Of a DNA stretch of 64,000 nucleotides, positions 43,941 through 52,995 are shown one piece after another. The notes beneath the pieces are model-generated. The model was not told the origin of the DNA. It ran no database searches and saw only the letters and a list, made by a program, of their open reading frames with translations. Each line of letters begins with the position of its first letter. Position 1 is the first letter of the stretch. The position numbers and the translations under genes are program-made. The DNA comes from Acidimicrobiales bacterium (GTDB lineage Bacteria; Actinomycetota; Acidimicrobiia; Acidimicrobiales; MedAcidi-G1): positions 1 through 64,000 of the forward strand of contig JAPKBH010000005.1 of NCBI GenBank assembly GCA_028823445.1, given 5' to 3'.

Positions 43941-44603
43941 ATGTTGATGGTGTGCTGGTCGCTTAAAGGCGGCATGGGAACAACGGTGGTAGCAGCGGGG
44001 CTGGCTTTGTCTTCGGCTCGTGCAGGAAAACGTCCATGGTTATTGGACCTCGATGGGGATCTCCCGTCGGTATTGGGTGTTGATGGTGCAGGCCCAGGTA
44101 TGACCGATTGGTGTTCGGCCCTTGATGGTCCGGAATGCGAAGCAATTGAGCAGTTAGCGACTGAGGTCTCAGAGATACGCCTGGTAGGTCGAGGCATGTC
44201 TTCTTGGGATGATGTAATTTCTGAGCGGATGAAAGAGATGGCCGAATATTTGGTTGGTCTTGATCAAACGGTGGTGGTGGATGCGGGCAATCTGTTTCGT
44301 TCGGGCCCACCGCAGGTACTCATCGACCCCTTGTTGGCGGCAGCAGACCGCTCAATTTTGGTTACCCGAGCGTGTTATTTAGCGTTGCGAAGGGTGCCGA
44401 TACAAACCCACCGTCCTACGGAGGTGGCGCTCACCGTGGAGCCGGGCCGAGCCTTGGGGCGGGCCGATGTAGAACAGGTAGTGGGTGCTCCGGTCACCAT
44501 GCGGGTGCTGACAGATCCGGCTATCGCTCGAGCGGTGGATTCTGGTTTACTGGCTCGCCGAACACCTCGGGTGTTGTTGCGTGGGGTAGGGGCGGCATCG
44601 TGA
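43941..44603 (+). CDS. TadZ/CpaE-like pilus-assembly ATPase
   Basis: 220 residues of the MinD/ParA superfamily. The deviant Walker A is WSLKGGMGTTVVAAGLAL, with an LLDLDGDLPSVLG strand after it and TVVVDAGNLF as Walker B. In Tad systems this protein localises the apparatus. It is shorter than CpaE and lacks the N-terminal receiver-like domain. The start is not certain: GGAAGG at 43928 fits ATG 43941 best, while 43938 and 43947 are close. Its end overlaps the next gene. Confidence 0.75.
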   Translation: MLMVCWSLKGGMGTTVVAAGLALSSARAGKRPWLLDLDGDLPSVLGVDGAGPGMTDWCSALDGPECEAIEQLATEVSEIRLVGRGMSSWDDVISERMKEMAEYLVGLDQTVVVDAGNLFRSGPPQVLIDPLLAAADRSILVTRACYLALRRVPIQTHRPTEVALTVEPGRALGRADVEQVVGAPVTMRVLTDPAIARAVDSGLLARRTPRVLLRGVGAAS

Positions 44604-45721
44604 ATTCTTTGATCGCCGCTGTCCATGCCGAGGTTTTAGATCAACTAACCGGCGAGACAGGTCCGGAGGCCGAGGCATTGGTGGAGGCGCTCGTGCTGCG
44701 CCATAACCCTTTGTTAGGTCACGTGGCTCGCCAAAAAGTGGTGGATGCCGTGTTGGCTCGCATCACTGGGCTGGGGGCTTTGGAACCGTTGTTTGTGGAT
44801 CCGCTCGTTTCGGAGGTCATGGTCAATGGCCCCGGCCAGGTTTTTGTCGAAAGAGAAGGCCAGTTAGAACGCACCGAGGTGCGTCTTGATGAAGCGGAGT
44901 TGGCTCGGTTGGTGGAGCGGGTGGTAGCGCCCACGGGTCGCCGGGTGGATCGGGCAAGCCCCTGGGTTGATGGCCGGTTGTTAGATGGGTCTCGCATCAA
45001 TGTGGTGGTCCCGCCGATTGCGGTTGATGGGGCTTGTGTAACCATTCGCCGTTTTGGAAATCGACGGTTTTCTTTGGCTGAACTTGCTTCGCCTGAGGTG
45101 GCTTCGCTGCTGCAATCCATGGTGCAACAACGGGCCAACATTGTGGTGAGCGGTGCCACGGGGTCGGGTAAAACGACGTTGTTGGGTGCGTTGGCGGGGG
45201 TGATAGATAAAGGCGAACGGTTGGTGACCATTGAGGATGCGGCAGAGCTTTCGTTGGATGCCCCGCATGTGGTACGCCTTGAAGCTCGCCCCCCTAATTG
45301 TGAGGGGGTCGGCGAGGTCACCATTCGTGATTTGGTCAGAAACTCGTTGCGTATGCGCCCGGATCGCATTGTGGTGGGTGAGGTGCGTGGCCCAGAAGCT
45401 TTTGACATGTTGCAGGCCTTAAATACGGGCCACGATGGTTCGTTGTCTACTTGCCATGCCAACAGCGCCGGCGATGCGTTGCGCCGCCTATCAACCATGG
45501 TCTTGCTGGCTGCTCCGGGGTTGTCGCCTACGGTGGCCGATGCTTTGGTGGCGGGCAGCGTAGATGTCATTGTGCAAATGGGCCGGGATGGAGCGCGCCG
45601 TTTGGTGACCGATGTTTTAGAGGTTCGACCTCCGGGCGAAGATGAGGCAACAAAAATGGTGGTGGCCGGTGGTGTAGTGGCCACTGATCTTGATTTGTTG
45701 GGTTACCGGTGGGGACGATGA
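44600..45721 (+). CDS. Type II/IV secretion ATPase TadA/CpaF
   Basis: 373 residues. The Walker A is VVSGATGSGKTTLLGALAG, the Asp box TIEDAAELSLDAPHVVRLE, Walker B RMRPDRIVVGEVRGPEAFDML and the His box NTGHDGSLSTCHANSA. It is the hexameric motor that powers Flp-type pilus assembly. GTG 44600 overlaps the stop of the TadZ gene by 4 bases, which suggests coupling. It is named by family; do not confuse it with tRNA deaminase TadA at 8.7 kb. Confidence 0.92.
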   Translation: MNSLIAAVHAEVLDQLTGETGPEAEALVEALVLRHNPLLGHVARQKVVDAVLARITGLGALEPLFVDPLVSEVMVNGPGQVFVEREGQLERTEVRLDEAELARLVERVVAPTGRRVDRASPWVDGRLLDGSRINVVVPPIAVDGACVTIRRFGNRRFSLAELASPEVASLLQSMVQQRANIVVSGATGSGKTTLLGALAGVIDKGERLVTIEDAAELSLDAPHVVRLEARPPNCEGVGEVTIRDLVRNSLRMRPDRIVVGEVRGPEAFDMLQALNTGHDGSLSTCHANSAGDALRRLSTMVLLAAPGLSPTVADALVAGSVDVIVQMGRDGARRLVTDVLEVRPPGEDEATKMVVAGGVVATDLDLLGYRWGR

Positions 45722-46425
45722 CTGCGGGATGGCTAGCGGCGGCCACGGTGGTGGCTTTCGCCGGGGCAAAGTTGCCAAGGATGGGACGCCGGCGTTTACC
45801 TGGTCAAAGCGACACGATGAGTCATTTGGTGACGGATAGGGAAAACATTTTTTTGGTGGACCGGTTGGTCCAGCGTTTTCGTTTGTCGCCCCGAAGGTTC
45901 AACATGGCGTTACCGGGGGTACTCGATGAGATTGTGCGTTCGTTGTCTTCGGGGGCCACTTTGCCCGATGCGTTGAACGAGGCACAAACTACTGGGGGGC
46001 CGGTGGCTGAAGATTTAGCTTTGGTGGCGGCGGACATTAATGCGGGTGCCCCTTTGGGTGAGGCGTTGGAACGGTGGAGCACCCGACGCCCCGAAACTCA
46101 TGTTGATTTGGTGGTGGCGGCGGTTGATTTGGCTTTGGTTTCGGGTGGTGAACCTGCTGATTTGTTGGCTGGAGTAGCGGAGGCTTTGCGTGACGAAGAG
46201 TCGGTTGCCGCCGAAGCCCGGGCGCTGGCTACCCAGGCTCGGGCTTCGGCTGGGGTGGTGGCGTTAGCTCCACTGGCTTTTGCGGTGTTGACGGCTCCGT
46301 TTCGTTCTGGGGGTCTTGTTGGGGCGGGAGCTGCGGGGTGGGTTCTTTTATTAGGGCTGGCCTTGGATGGGCTGGGTTTGTGGTGGATGTGGCGTATTAC
46401 TTCTTTTTCTGGGGTGGTTCGGTGA
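45718..46425 (+). CDS. TadB-like inner-membrane platform protein
   Basis: 235 residues with a type II secretion F domain: RSLSSGATLPDALNEA and INAGAPLGEALERW are the cytoplasmic helical repeats. Two hydrophobic helices at the C-terminus (ASAGVVALAPLAFAVLTAPF, AGWVLLLGLALDGLGLWW) form part of the membrane platform. ATG 45718 overlaps the ATPase stop (ATGA). It acts with the TadC protein next door. Confidence 0.85.
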   Translation: MTAGWLAAATVVAFAGAKLPRMGRRRLPGQSDTMSHLVTDRENIFLVDRLVQRFRLSPRRFNMALPGVLDEIVRSLSSGATLPDALNEAQTTGGPVAEDLALVAADINAGAPLGEALERWSTRRPETHVDLVVAAVDLALVSGGEPADLLAGVAEALRDEESVAAEARALATQARASAGVVALAPLAFAVLTAPFRSGGLVGAGAAGWVLLLGLALDGLGLWWMWRITSFSGVVR

Positions 46426-47186
46426 GTTTGGTATTTATTTTTTGGGTGTGTGGGGTGCTGGTACTGTGCGGACGCTTTCTTCGGCCAGCCCCGCTTCTTA
46501 AAAAAACGGGAAGCAATAAACCTTTGAGGGCTAACCGGTTGGCGCAGTTGGGTGGCTGGTTGAGAAAAAAGGCGCAACGGCCGGCTTCGGTCCAAGCCGA
46601 TTTGCGGTTAGGCCGGGCGGTGGTGGCCGGTGGTTTTTTGTTGCTGGTGCACCCGGTGGCCGCTTTAGCGGTCGGGGGGTTGGTGTGGCTGGCTCCGCTT
46701 TGGGTTAAGCGCCGGGTTCGCCGCCAACGAGAAGCTGCGGTGGCCGCTGATTTGCCTTGGTTGGCGGGTTTGATTCGTTTGGGGGTGGGGGCCGGGTTAC
46801 CTATCGGCCAGGCTTTAACCGAGGCAGCCCAGCGAGGCAAAGGCCCGGCTTTTCAAGCGGCGTCGGAGGCCATGGATCGCACGGCCCGCGGGGAGCCTTT
46901 GGCTTTGGCGTTAGAGGGTTTGCGGAGTTCGTTGGGTGAACCGGGTCGCCCGTTGGTGGCGGCCTTGGTGGCGGCGGTGCGTTTGGGTGCTCCGGTGGGC
47001 CCAGCGTTAGATGCGGCGGCGGTGAACTTGCGGGCCCGGTCTCGGCGTCAGGCTGAGGTGCGGGCACGAAAAGTACCGGTGCAAATGTTGTTTCCGTTGG
47101 CTCTTTGTATTTTGCCGGCTTTTGTGTTGCTGTCGGTGGTGCCCATGGTGCTCGACGCTCTTGGCAACCTGGAGGTTGGTCTGTGA
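46422..47186 (+). CDS. TadC-like inner-membrane platform protein
   Basis: 254 residues. An N-terminal hydrophobic segment (LVFIFWVCGVLVLC), a second hydrophobic stretch (AVVAGGFLLLVHPVAALAVGGLVWLAPLWV), a T2SSF domain (LIRLGVGAGLPIGQALTEA) and a C-terminal helix (PLALCILPAFVLLSVVPMVL) are seen. GTG 46422 overlaps the TadB stop by four bases. Like TadB it would pair with the ATPase to add or extrude pilin. Confidence 0.83.
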   Translation: MSLVFIFWVCGVLVLCGRFLRPAPLLKKTGSNKPLRANRLAQLGGWLRKKAQRPASVQADLRLGRAVVAGGFLLLVHPVAALAVGGLVWLAPLWVKRRVRRQREAAVAADLPWLAGLIRLGVGAGLPIGQALTEAAQRGKGPAFQAASEAMDRTARGEPLALALEGLRSSLGEPGRPLVAALVAAVRLGAPVGPALDAAAVNLRARSRRQAEVRARKVPVQMLFPLALCILPAFVLLSVVPMVLDALGNLEVGL

Positions 47187-47272
47187 TTTTTCTTCCCCTT
47201 CTCAAAAATTCTCTTCATGGGGGCTCTGGCTCCGCGTGACGAGAATTCAACTTTATGAAAGTAGGAAATACT

Positions 47273-47470
47273 ATGCGTTCACGTATTGTTCGCTGGCATT
47301 CAACCCTTTACACCCTTGATGATCGGGGGCAAACAACCGCAGAGTATGTGTTGCTGATTTTAGGGGCGGCCACTATCGCTATTTTGGTTACCAGTTGGGC
47401 CACCGGTACCGGCAAGGTGACGCAACTTTTTGACAAGGTGCTTAACTCGCTGATTCGTAAGGTGGCGTAG
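47273..47470 (+). CDS. Flp-pilin-like protein (DUF4244 type)
   Basis: 65 residues. After a charged leader (RIVRWHSTLYTLDDRG) comes QTTAEYVLLILGAATIAILVT, which has the G, T-T/A-E-Y cleavage pattern of prepilins followed by one hydrophobic helix. It resembles actinobacterial DUF4244 proteins at this locus. It is probably the structural pilin. ATG 47273 has an AGGAAA site; an ATG at 47255 would lengthen the leader. It directly precedes the TadE-like gene. Confidence 0.8.
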   Translation: MRSRIVRWHSTLYTLDDRGQTTAEYVLLILGAATIAILVTSWATGTGKVTQLFDKVLNSLIRKVA

Positions 47471-47851
47471 TTGTTTAGCCACCGGCGTGTCTTAAAAAAC
47501 GATGATGGTCAAGCCACCGCGGAGTTGGTGTTAGTGCTCCCGGTGGTGGTGCTTTTGGCTTTGTCGTTAGTGCAAGTGGGTTTGGTGGTGCGCAGCGCCA
47601 TTTTGGTTGAGCATGCGGCGCGAGAAGGAGCGCGAGCCGCGGCGGTTGGCGAGTCATCTAGAAAGATTGAAAATGCGGTGATTGGCTCTACTGGTTTTTC
47701 TCCTGCTGCGGTTCGGGTGCAACGAAATTTCCGTGGTGATCGGGTCACCGTGGAGGTGTTTTATACCGATCCCACGGATGTCCCGATGATCGGAAACTTG
47801 TTTCCGGACATTGTGGTGAGTGGGTCAGCGACCATGCGAAGAGAGACATGA
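47471..47851 (+). CDS. TadE-like pseudopilin
   Basis: 126 residues from TTG 47471, the base after the pilin gene. The N-terminus (DDGQATAELVLVLPVVVLLALSLVQ) has a prepilin-like signature with one transmembrane helix, and the C-terminal part is a soluble TadE domain with AREGARAAAVGES. It is a minor pseudopilin or assembly factor of the Tad system. No TadF or TadG-like partner is in the window. Confidence 0.85.
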   Translation: MFSHRRVLKNDDGQATAELVLVLPVVVLLALSLVQVGLVVRSAILVEHAAREGARAAAVGESSRKIENAVIGSTGFSPAAVRVQRNFRGDRVTVEVFYTDPTDVPMIGNLFPDIVVSGSATMRRET

Positions 47852-47958
47852 CCCCAGCGTGGGCCACGGGAGGTCTAGATTTGCAAGGTAAGACGAAGCG
47901 ACAACAAAGGAGAGGGAAATGCAGCAAATAGTCCGCTGGGTTTTCTTACGTGGTGTCG

Positions 47959-48396
47959 ATGTCTTCTGACCAACCCATTGGCGTCGTGGAGTTAAGAATC
48001 CCTGCCCAAGCGGAATACTTGCAATTGGTGCGTTCGGTGGTGGGGGCGACTGTGTCTTGCCAACCGAGCGTGCCCCCTGACCGGGTAACTGACCTTCGTT
48101 TGGCTGTTTCAGAGGCAGCGACTAATGCCATTGAGGCCCATGGTGAGGCGTTAGTAAATGACCGGGTGACCATGCGTTGTCAACTCACCGAGGGCCAAAT
48201 CATTTTAGAAATAACCGACCAAGGTGGGGGCTTTGACCCGCAGAGTGTGCCCGACCTCCCCGAGGTTGAGGACGTTAAACGGCTTCAACACGAGTCGGGC
48301 ATGGGCCTGTCGTTAATGCGTCATTTAACTGATGAGACAACGGTTCAAGTGGGGGAATCCGGCACAATTATTCGGTTGAAAATTAACTTTGATTGA
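47959..48396 (+). CDS. RsbW/SpoIIAB-like ATP-binding anti-sigma factor kinase
   Basis: 145 residues of the GHKL fold. The N box is LRLAVSEAATNAIEAHG, the G1 box ITDQGGGFDP and the G2 region SGMGLSLMRHLTD. Such proteins inhibit a sigma factor by binding and phosphorylate a STAS antagonist such as that at 25.5 kb. The start may be GTG 47950 or ATG 47959; a 16-codon open frame with a good ribosome site (47919-47969) overlaps the start. It follows the Tad cluster on the same strand. Confidence 0.85.
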   Translation: MSSDQPIGVVELRIPAQAEYLQLVRSVVGATVSCQPSVPPDRVTDLRLAVSEAATNAIEAHGEALVNDRVTMRCQLTEGQIILEITDQGGGFDPQSVPDLPEVEDVKRLQHESGMGLSLMRHLTDETTVQVGESGTIIRLKINFD

Positions 48397-48489
48397 CCTA
48401 TGGATGAACACTGAATTTACCTAAAAGGTGGGACCGGGCTCGTTGACCACTACGGTCTCTTGCGCTCTCCACTCTACGAAAAAGACAAA

Positions 48490-49857
48490 ATGGCTGGAAA
48501 AACTACACCCTCATCCCTGACCTGGTTAGGGAGTGATAATCGGTTGGCTCGAAGAGTGGGTCGCCCTATGCAACGTTTCTTAGGCATTGAGGCCGCTGGT
48601 GGCGTGCTGCTCATGGTGGCCACTGTGGTGGCCATGGTGTGGGCTAATTCTCCTTGGTCAAGTAGTTACACGGATTTGTGGAACACCGAAATTAATTTGT
48701 CTTTGGGTAACTTGTTGACACTAGAACATCAAGGCCACCCGTTGACCTTGAGTCAGTTCGTGAACGATGTTTTGATGGTGATTTTTTTCTTCGTGGTGGG
48801 TTTGGAAATTAAACGCGAGTTGGTGATGGGTGAACTCAGGGAGTTCCGTGCTGCCTTGTTGCCTGCCGCCGCTGCTTTGGGCGGGATGGTGGTGCCGGCG
48901 CTTGTTTACTTCGCTTTGAACAGTTCAGGTGATGCCTCGGCTGGGTGGGGTATACCGATGGCTACTGATATTGCTTTTGCTGTTGGGGTGCTTTCCTTGT
49001 TGGGTCCGCGTATCCCAACATCGTTAAAAATCTTTTTGTTGACGCTGGCCATTGTTGATGACATCGGGGCCATTTTGGTCATTGCTATTTTTTATACCGA
49101 AAAATTAGCTGCCGAATGGCTGCTACTGGCTTTTGCGGTAGCTGTGGTGGTGCGCTTGTTGACCAAGGCCCGCGTTTGGTACACCCCTATTTATGCGGTG
49201 TTGGGCACGGTGATGTGGTACGCCATTTTTGAGTCGGGGGTTCACGCCACCATCGCCGGAGTGGTCATGGGGCTTTTGGCTCCTGCGAAACCGTTAATCG
49301 AAGAAGACCATCACGTGGTGGCTTTTCAACGTTCCGGGGTGACCGACGTGGACGCTCATTCGTTGCGGCGTATGGCTTTTGAAATAAGCGAAACGGTGCC
49401 GGTCACCGAACGTTTAGAAAACCTGCTGCACCCTTTAACGGGTTTCATTATTTTGCCGCTTTTTGCGCTCGCTAATGCGGGCATTATTTTGAGCGTGGAT
49501 TCCATTACTGCTGCCGCATCGTCCGGGATAACTTTGGGTGTTTCGTTGGGTTTGGTGGTCGGAAAAATTATTGGCGTGTCGGTGTTTACCTTGCTGGCCG
49601 TACGGTTTGGTTTATGTAGCCTTCCTGCCGGTGCTTCTTCTCGCCATGTGGTGGGGATAGCGGCCATGGCGGGGATTGGTTTCACGGTGTCGTTGTTTAT
49701 TACTGGGCTGGCTTTTTCTGACCCGGTGTTGCAAGACGAAGCGAAGATCGGCATTTTGGTGGCCTCCTTGGTGGCGGCTTTGTTGGGGGCGTTTATTTTG
49801 CGGGGCGCTCGACCGATGGTTGAACCCGTTATGCCAAGAGAAAATGAAGGTATTTAA
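48490..49857 (+). CDS. nhaA: Na+/H+ antiporter NhaA
   Basis: 455 residues with about twelve transmembrane helices. The ion-binding aspartates are in LTLAIVDDIGAILVIA; ATDIAFAVGVLSLLG is the neighbouring helix. It expels Na+ in exchange for protons, for pH and sodium homeostasis. ATG 48490 is preferred; TTG 48460 would add ten residues. Its stop is one base before topA, so both could share a transcript. Confidence 0.93.
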   Translation: MAGKTTPSSLTWLGSDNRLARRVGRPMQRFLGIEAAGGVLLMVATVVAMVWANSPWSSSYTDLWNTEINLSLGNLLTLEHQGHPLTLSQFVNDVLMVIFFFVVGLEIKRELVMGELREFRAALLPAAAALGGMVVPALVYFALNSSGDASAGWGIPMATDIAFAVGVLSLLGPRIPTSLKIFLLTLAIVDDIGAILVIAIFYTEKLAAEWLLLAFAVAVVVRLLTKARVWYTPIYAVLGTVMWYAIFESGVHATIAGVVMGLLAPAKPLIEEDHHVVAFQRSGVTDVDAHSLRRMAFEISETVPVTERLENLLHPLTGFIILPLFALANAGIILSVDSITAAASSGITLGVSLGLVVGKIIGVSVFTLLAVRFGLCSLPAGASSRHVVGIAAMAGIGFTVSLFITGLAFSDPVLQDEAKIGILVASLVAALLGAFILRGARPMVEPVMPRENEGI

Positions 49858-52800
49858 ATGTCTTACGCCCTAGTAATTGTTGAATCCCCGGCTAAGGCAA
49901 AAACTATTGCCGGGTATTTAGGCAAAGGTTTTCAGGTGGAGTCGTCGATTGGCCATGTGCGTGACCTCCCTATGCGGGCGGCCGACGTGCCGGAATCACA
50001 CAAACATTTTAAGTGGGCCAAACTCGGCATTGATGTTGAAAATGATTTTGAGCCTTTGTATGTGGTGAGCCCCGACAAGAAGCAACAGATCGCCAAGTTG
50101 CGCAAGTTGTTGAAGGGCGCTGACCAACTCTTCCTCGCTACTGATGAGGATCGTGAGGGGGAAGCTATTGCTTGGCATTTATTGAGCTTGTTGAAACCCA
50201 AAGTGCCGGTGCATCGCATGGTTTTTCATGAAATCACCAAAAATGCCATCACTGAGGCGTTAGATAATACGCGTGAAATCGACCAGGGGCTGGTTGATGC
50301 CCAGGAGACCCGCCGCTTGTTGGATCGTCTCTATGGTTTTGAATTGTCGCCGGTGCTGTGGCGTAAGATCGCTCCCCGTTTGTCGGCGGGTCGGGTACAG
50401 AGCGTGGCGACGCGCATTGTGGTGGAGCGCGAACGGGAACGCATGGCGTTTTCGTCGGCCGGGTACTGGAGTTTGAATGCCGAGTTGACGACCCCAACGC
50501 CTGAAACTTTTTCGGCTGCTTTGCTTGAGGTCAAGGGCCGTCGGGTGGCTGGCAGCCAACATTTTGATGACGCTGGTGCGGTTACTTCTCCAGAGGTAAC
50601 GGTGCTTGATGAAGCGGCGGCGGTGGCGTTGTCGAGCGCCTTGGCAAATGAGTCACTCACCGTGGAGTCGGTCAAGCCAAAGCCTTATAGTCGTCGACCG
50701 GCTGCCCCTTTTATTACTTCGACGTTTCAACAGGCTGCGGGCGGGCGGCTCAAAATGTCGTCGCTTCGTGCCATGCGAGCGGCCCAGAATCTTTATCAAA
50801 AGGGTTACGTCACTTATATGCGTACCGATTCGACCACTTTGTCGGATACGGCTTTGCGGGCCGCTCGGGCGGTGATCGCTGACCAATTTGGTGGCGAGTA
50901 TTTGCCTCCGGCGCCTCGGACTTATAAAAATAAGGTGCGTAATGCTCAAGAGGCTCATGAGGCTATTCGCCCGGCTGGCGACCAGTTTCGGGACCCCCAA
51001 GAGGTGGCCGCTGAGGTAAGTCGTGATGAAGCCATGATTTACGAAATGATTTGGCAGCGGACGGTGGCTTCGCAGATGACCGATGTTGTTGGTGAGACGG
51101 TGCAGATTCGCCTTACTGGTCAATCTGGTGAAGCTCCTCTTGAAATGGTGAGCAAAGCGCCGGTTTTGTTTGCTACCAGCGGCACCATCATCAGCCATCT
51201 TGGTTTTCGTAAGGTTTATGCCGGGAGCAGCGACGAAAATGAGCAAGTAGTTTTGCCGCAGGTCAGCGAAGGGGACCGCGTGCAGATTGCTGACCTTGTT
51301 CCAGAAGGTCACACCACGCAGCCACCTTCACGATTTACTGAAGCGTCTTTGATCAAAAAGTTAGAAGAACTTGGGGTGGGCCGTCCTTCTACCTATGCCT
51401 CCATCATGGAGACCATTCAAAATAAGGATTATGCGTGGAAGAAAGGTTCGGCTTTGGTGCCGACCTTTAGCGCTTTTGCGGTAACCACTTTGCTGGAGAC
51501 GCATTTTCCGAAGTTAGTTGATTACAACTTCACGGCGCTTATGGAAGACGACCTTGATGAAATTTCTCGAGGTGAGGCGCAACGGGTGCCTTGGCTGCGA
51601 GATTTTTATTTCGGCACGGATGGCGAAGAAGGGCTACACGACAAGGTCACCCATCGTTTGGACGATATTGATGCCAAAGGGGTGTCCACGGTTATTCTGG
51701 GTGCTCACGGTGGTCAAGAAGTAATGGCTTGTTTTGGCCGCTTTGGCACTTATGTGCAAAAAGGCGAGGAAAGCCGTTCGATCCCTGATGACATTCCGCC
51801 TGATGAACTCACGGTGGCGGCGGCTATGGAGTTTTTGGATGCCCCCACTGAACAGCATTTGGGTGATGACCCGGTGACTGGTTTGCCGGTTATCGCTAAG
51901 TCAGGAAAGTTTGGACCGTATGTGTCTTTGGGGCGTTTGCCGGCCCCTATTAAGCGTTCACCGGAGTTGATTGCTTTAACGGGGGTGGGTTTACGAAGCA
52001 AAGAGATCAAGGTGGCGTTGTCTTACCTGCGGTTAGCGGTTGACCCAGTAGATGAAAAGGTGGTGCGCCATATAGCCAATATTCCTAAGCGGGGTATCGG
52101 CAAAGGGACGTTGGATAAGATTTCTGACTTTGCGGTCGGGCATGACGTAGATTTTTTAACCGCTATGGGCAAAGCGGAAAATTCAGGGGTTACTGGGGCT
52201 GGGCTGAAGGGAGTTCGCTCTTTTTTGCGACTGCGTAAAAAGTTGATGGGTGTGGTCGAGCAAGGCCCCGGAGCGGTGGTTTCTGAAGCGGTGGGCGGCT
52301 ACCGACGTGAGTTGGGGGCCAAAGAGTTAGATCGTCAAGAAAACTTGGATCGCCTGGTTGAAGCATTGGGAGCGTTCACTGGAGTGGACGATGTACTCGA
52401 ACAACTAGACAGTTTGGCCACTGTTGAGGAGGGCCCGAAACCCAAGATGGCTTCGTTATTTTCGACCATGTCGTTGGAACGAATAACTCTTGAGGATGCT
52501 TTGGAGTTGTTGAGTTTGCCTCGCACAGTGGGGGTTGACCCCTCCGATGGTGTAGCCATTACGGTGCAGAACGGTCCGTTCGGCCCGTATCTCAAAAAAG
52601 AACACGCCGAGAAAAGCAATGAAACACGCAATATTGATAGTGAGGAACGGCTGTTAACCGTCACCCTTGAGGAGTGTTTGGTTTTGTTAGCTCAACCCAA
52701 AGCTTTTGGACGTCGGGCGGCCAAGCCGCCGTTGCGTGAGTTGGGTAAGGACCCAGCGAGCGGAAACATTGTTACCTTGAAAGACGGCAACTATGGTCCG

Positions 52801-52947
52801 TACGTATCAGACGGGGAGTACAACGCTTCGCTGGGCCGGGGTGATTCGGTAGAGTCTTTAACCGATGAACGAGCCGCCGAGTTGTTGGCAGAACGGCGGG
52901 CTAAGGGCCCAGCGAAAAAAAATAAACCACGACGAAAAAGGAAGTAG
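49858..52947 (+). CDS. topA: DNA topoisomerase I with a UvrD/PcrA-2B-like insertion
   Basis: 1029 residues. The Toprim domain starts VIVESPAKAKTIAGYLG, the catalytic tyrosine is Y320 in GYVTYMRTDST, and GVGRPSTYASIM lies near 510. The actinobacterial tail repeats are present: DPVTGLPVIAKSGKFGPYVS, FSTMSLERITLEDALELLSLPRTVG, NGPFGPYLKK and DGNYGPYVSDGEYNAS, ending in a lysine-rich tail. Between the first and second repeats, residues about 709-857, lies extra sequence that resembles the 2B region of UvrD/PcrA helicases: EIKVALSYLRLAVDPVDE, IANIPKRGIGKGTLDKI and RQENLDRLVEALGAF. No helicase Walker motif is included. The core enzyme relaxes negative supercoils. Confidence 0.95.
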   Translation: MSYALVIVESPAKAKTIAGYLGKGFQVESSIGHVRDLPMRAADVPESHKHFKWAKLGIDVENDFEPLYVVSPDKKQQIAKLRKLLKGADQLFLATDEDREGEAIAWHLLSLLKPKVPVHRMVFHEITKNAITEALDNTREIDQGLVDAQETRRLLDRLYGFELSPVLWRKIAPRLSAGRVQSVATRIVVERERERMAFSSAGYWSLNAELTTPTPETFSAALLEVKGRRVAGSQHFDDAGAVTSPEVTVLDEAAAVALSSALANESLTVESVKPKPYSRRPAAPFITSTFQQAAGGRLKMSSLRAMRAAQNLYQKGYVTYMRTDSTTLSDTALRAARAVIADQFGGEYLPPAPRTYKNKVRNAQEAHEAIRPAGDQFRDPQEVAAEVSRDEAMIYEMIWQRTVASQMTDVVGETVQIRLTGQSGEAPLEMVSKAPVLFATSGTIISHLGFRKVYAGSSDENEQVVLPQVSEGDRVQIADLVPEGHTTQPPSRFTEASLIKKLEELGVGRPSTYASIMETIQNKDYAWKKGSALVPTFSAFAVTTLLETHFPKLVDYNFTALMEDDLDEISRGEAQRVPWLRDFYFGTDGEEGLHDKVTHRLDDIDAKGVSTVILGAHGGQEVMACFGRFGTYVQKGEESRSIPDDIPPDELTVAAAMEFLDAPTEQHLGDDPVTGLPVIAKSGKFGPYVSLGRLPAPIKRSPELIALTGVGLRSKEIKVALSYLRLAVDPVDEKVVRHIANIPKRGIGKGTLDKISDFAVGHDVDFLTAMGKAENSGVTGAGLKGVRSFLRLRKKLMGVVEQGPGAVVSEAVGGYRRELGAKELDRQENLDRLVEALGAFTGVDDVLEQLDSLATVEEGPKPKMASLFSTMSLERITLEDALELLSLPRTVGVDPSDGVAITVQNGPFGPYLKKEHAEKSNETRNIDSEERLLTVTLEECLVLLAQPKAFGRRAAKPPLRELGKDPASGNIVTLKDGNYGPYVSDGEYNASLGRGDSVESLTDERAAELLAERRAKGPAKKNKPRRKRK

Positions 52948-52995
52948 TCGCTGGTTGAACCAGCGGGCTGCGCAGTTTCTTCTAGGATTAACGTG

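Noticed and set aside
49858..52947. The TopA insertion as a sequencing or assembly chimera.
   Set aside because: The frame is open on both sides over the whole gene, codon style looks the same, and the normal TopA repeats continue after the block. This is by eye; reads would settle it.
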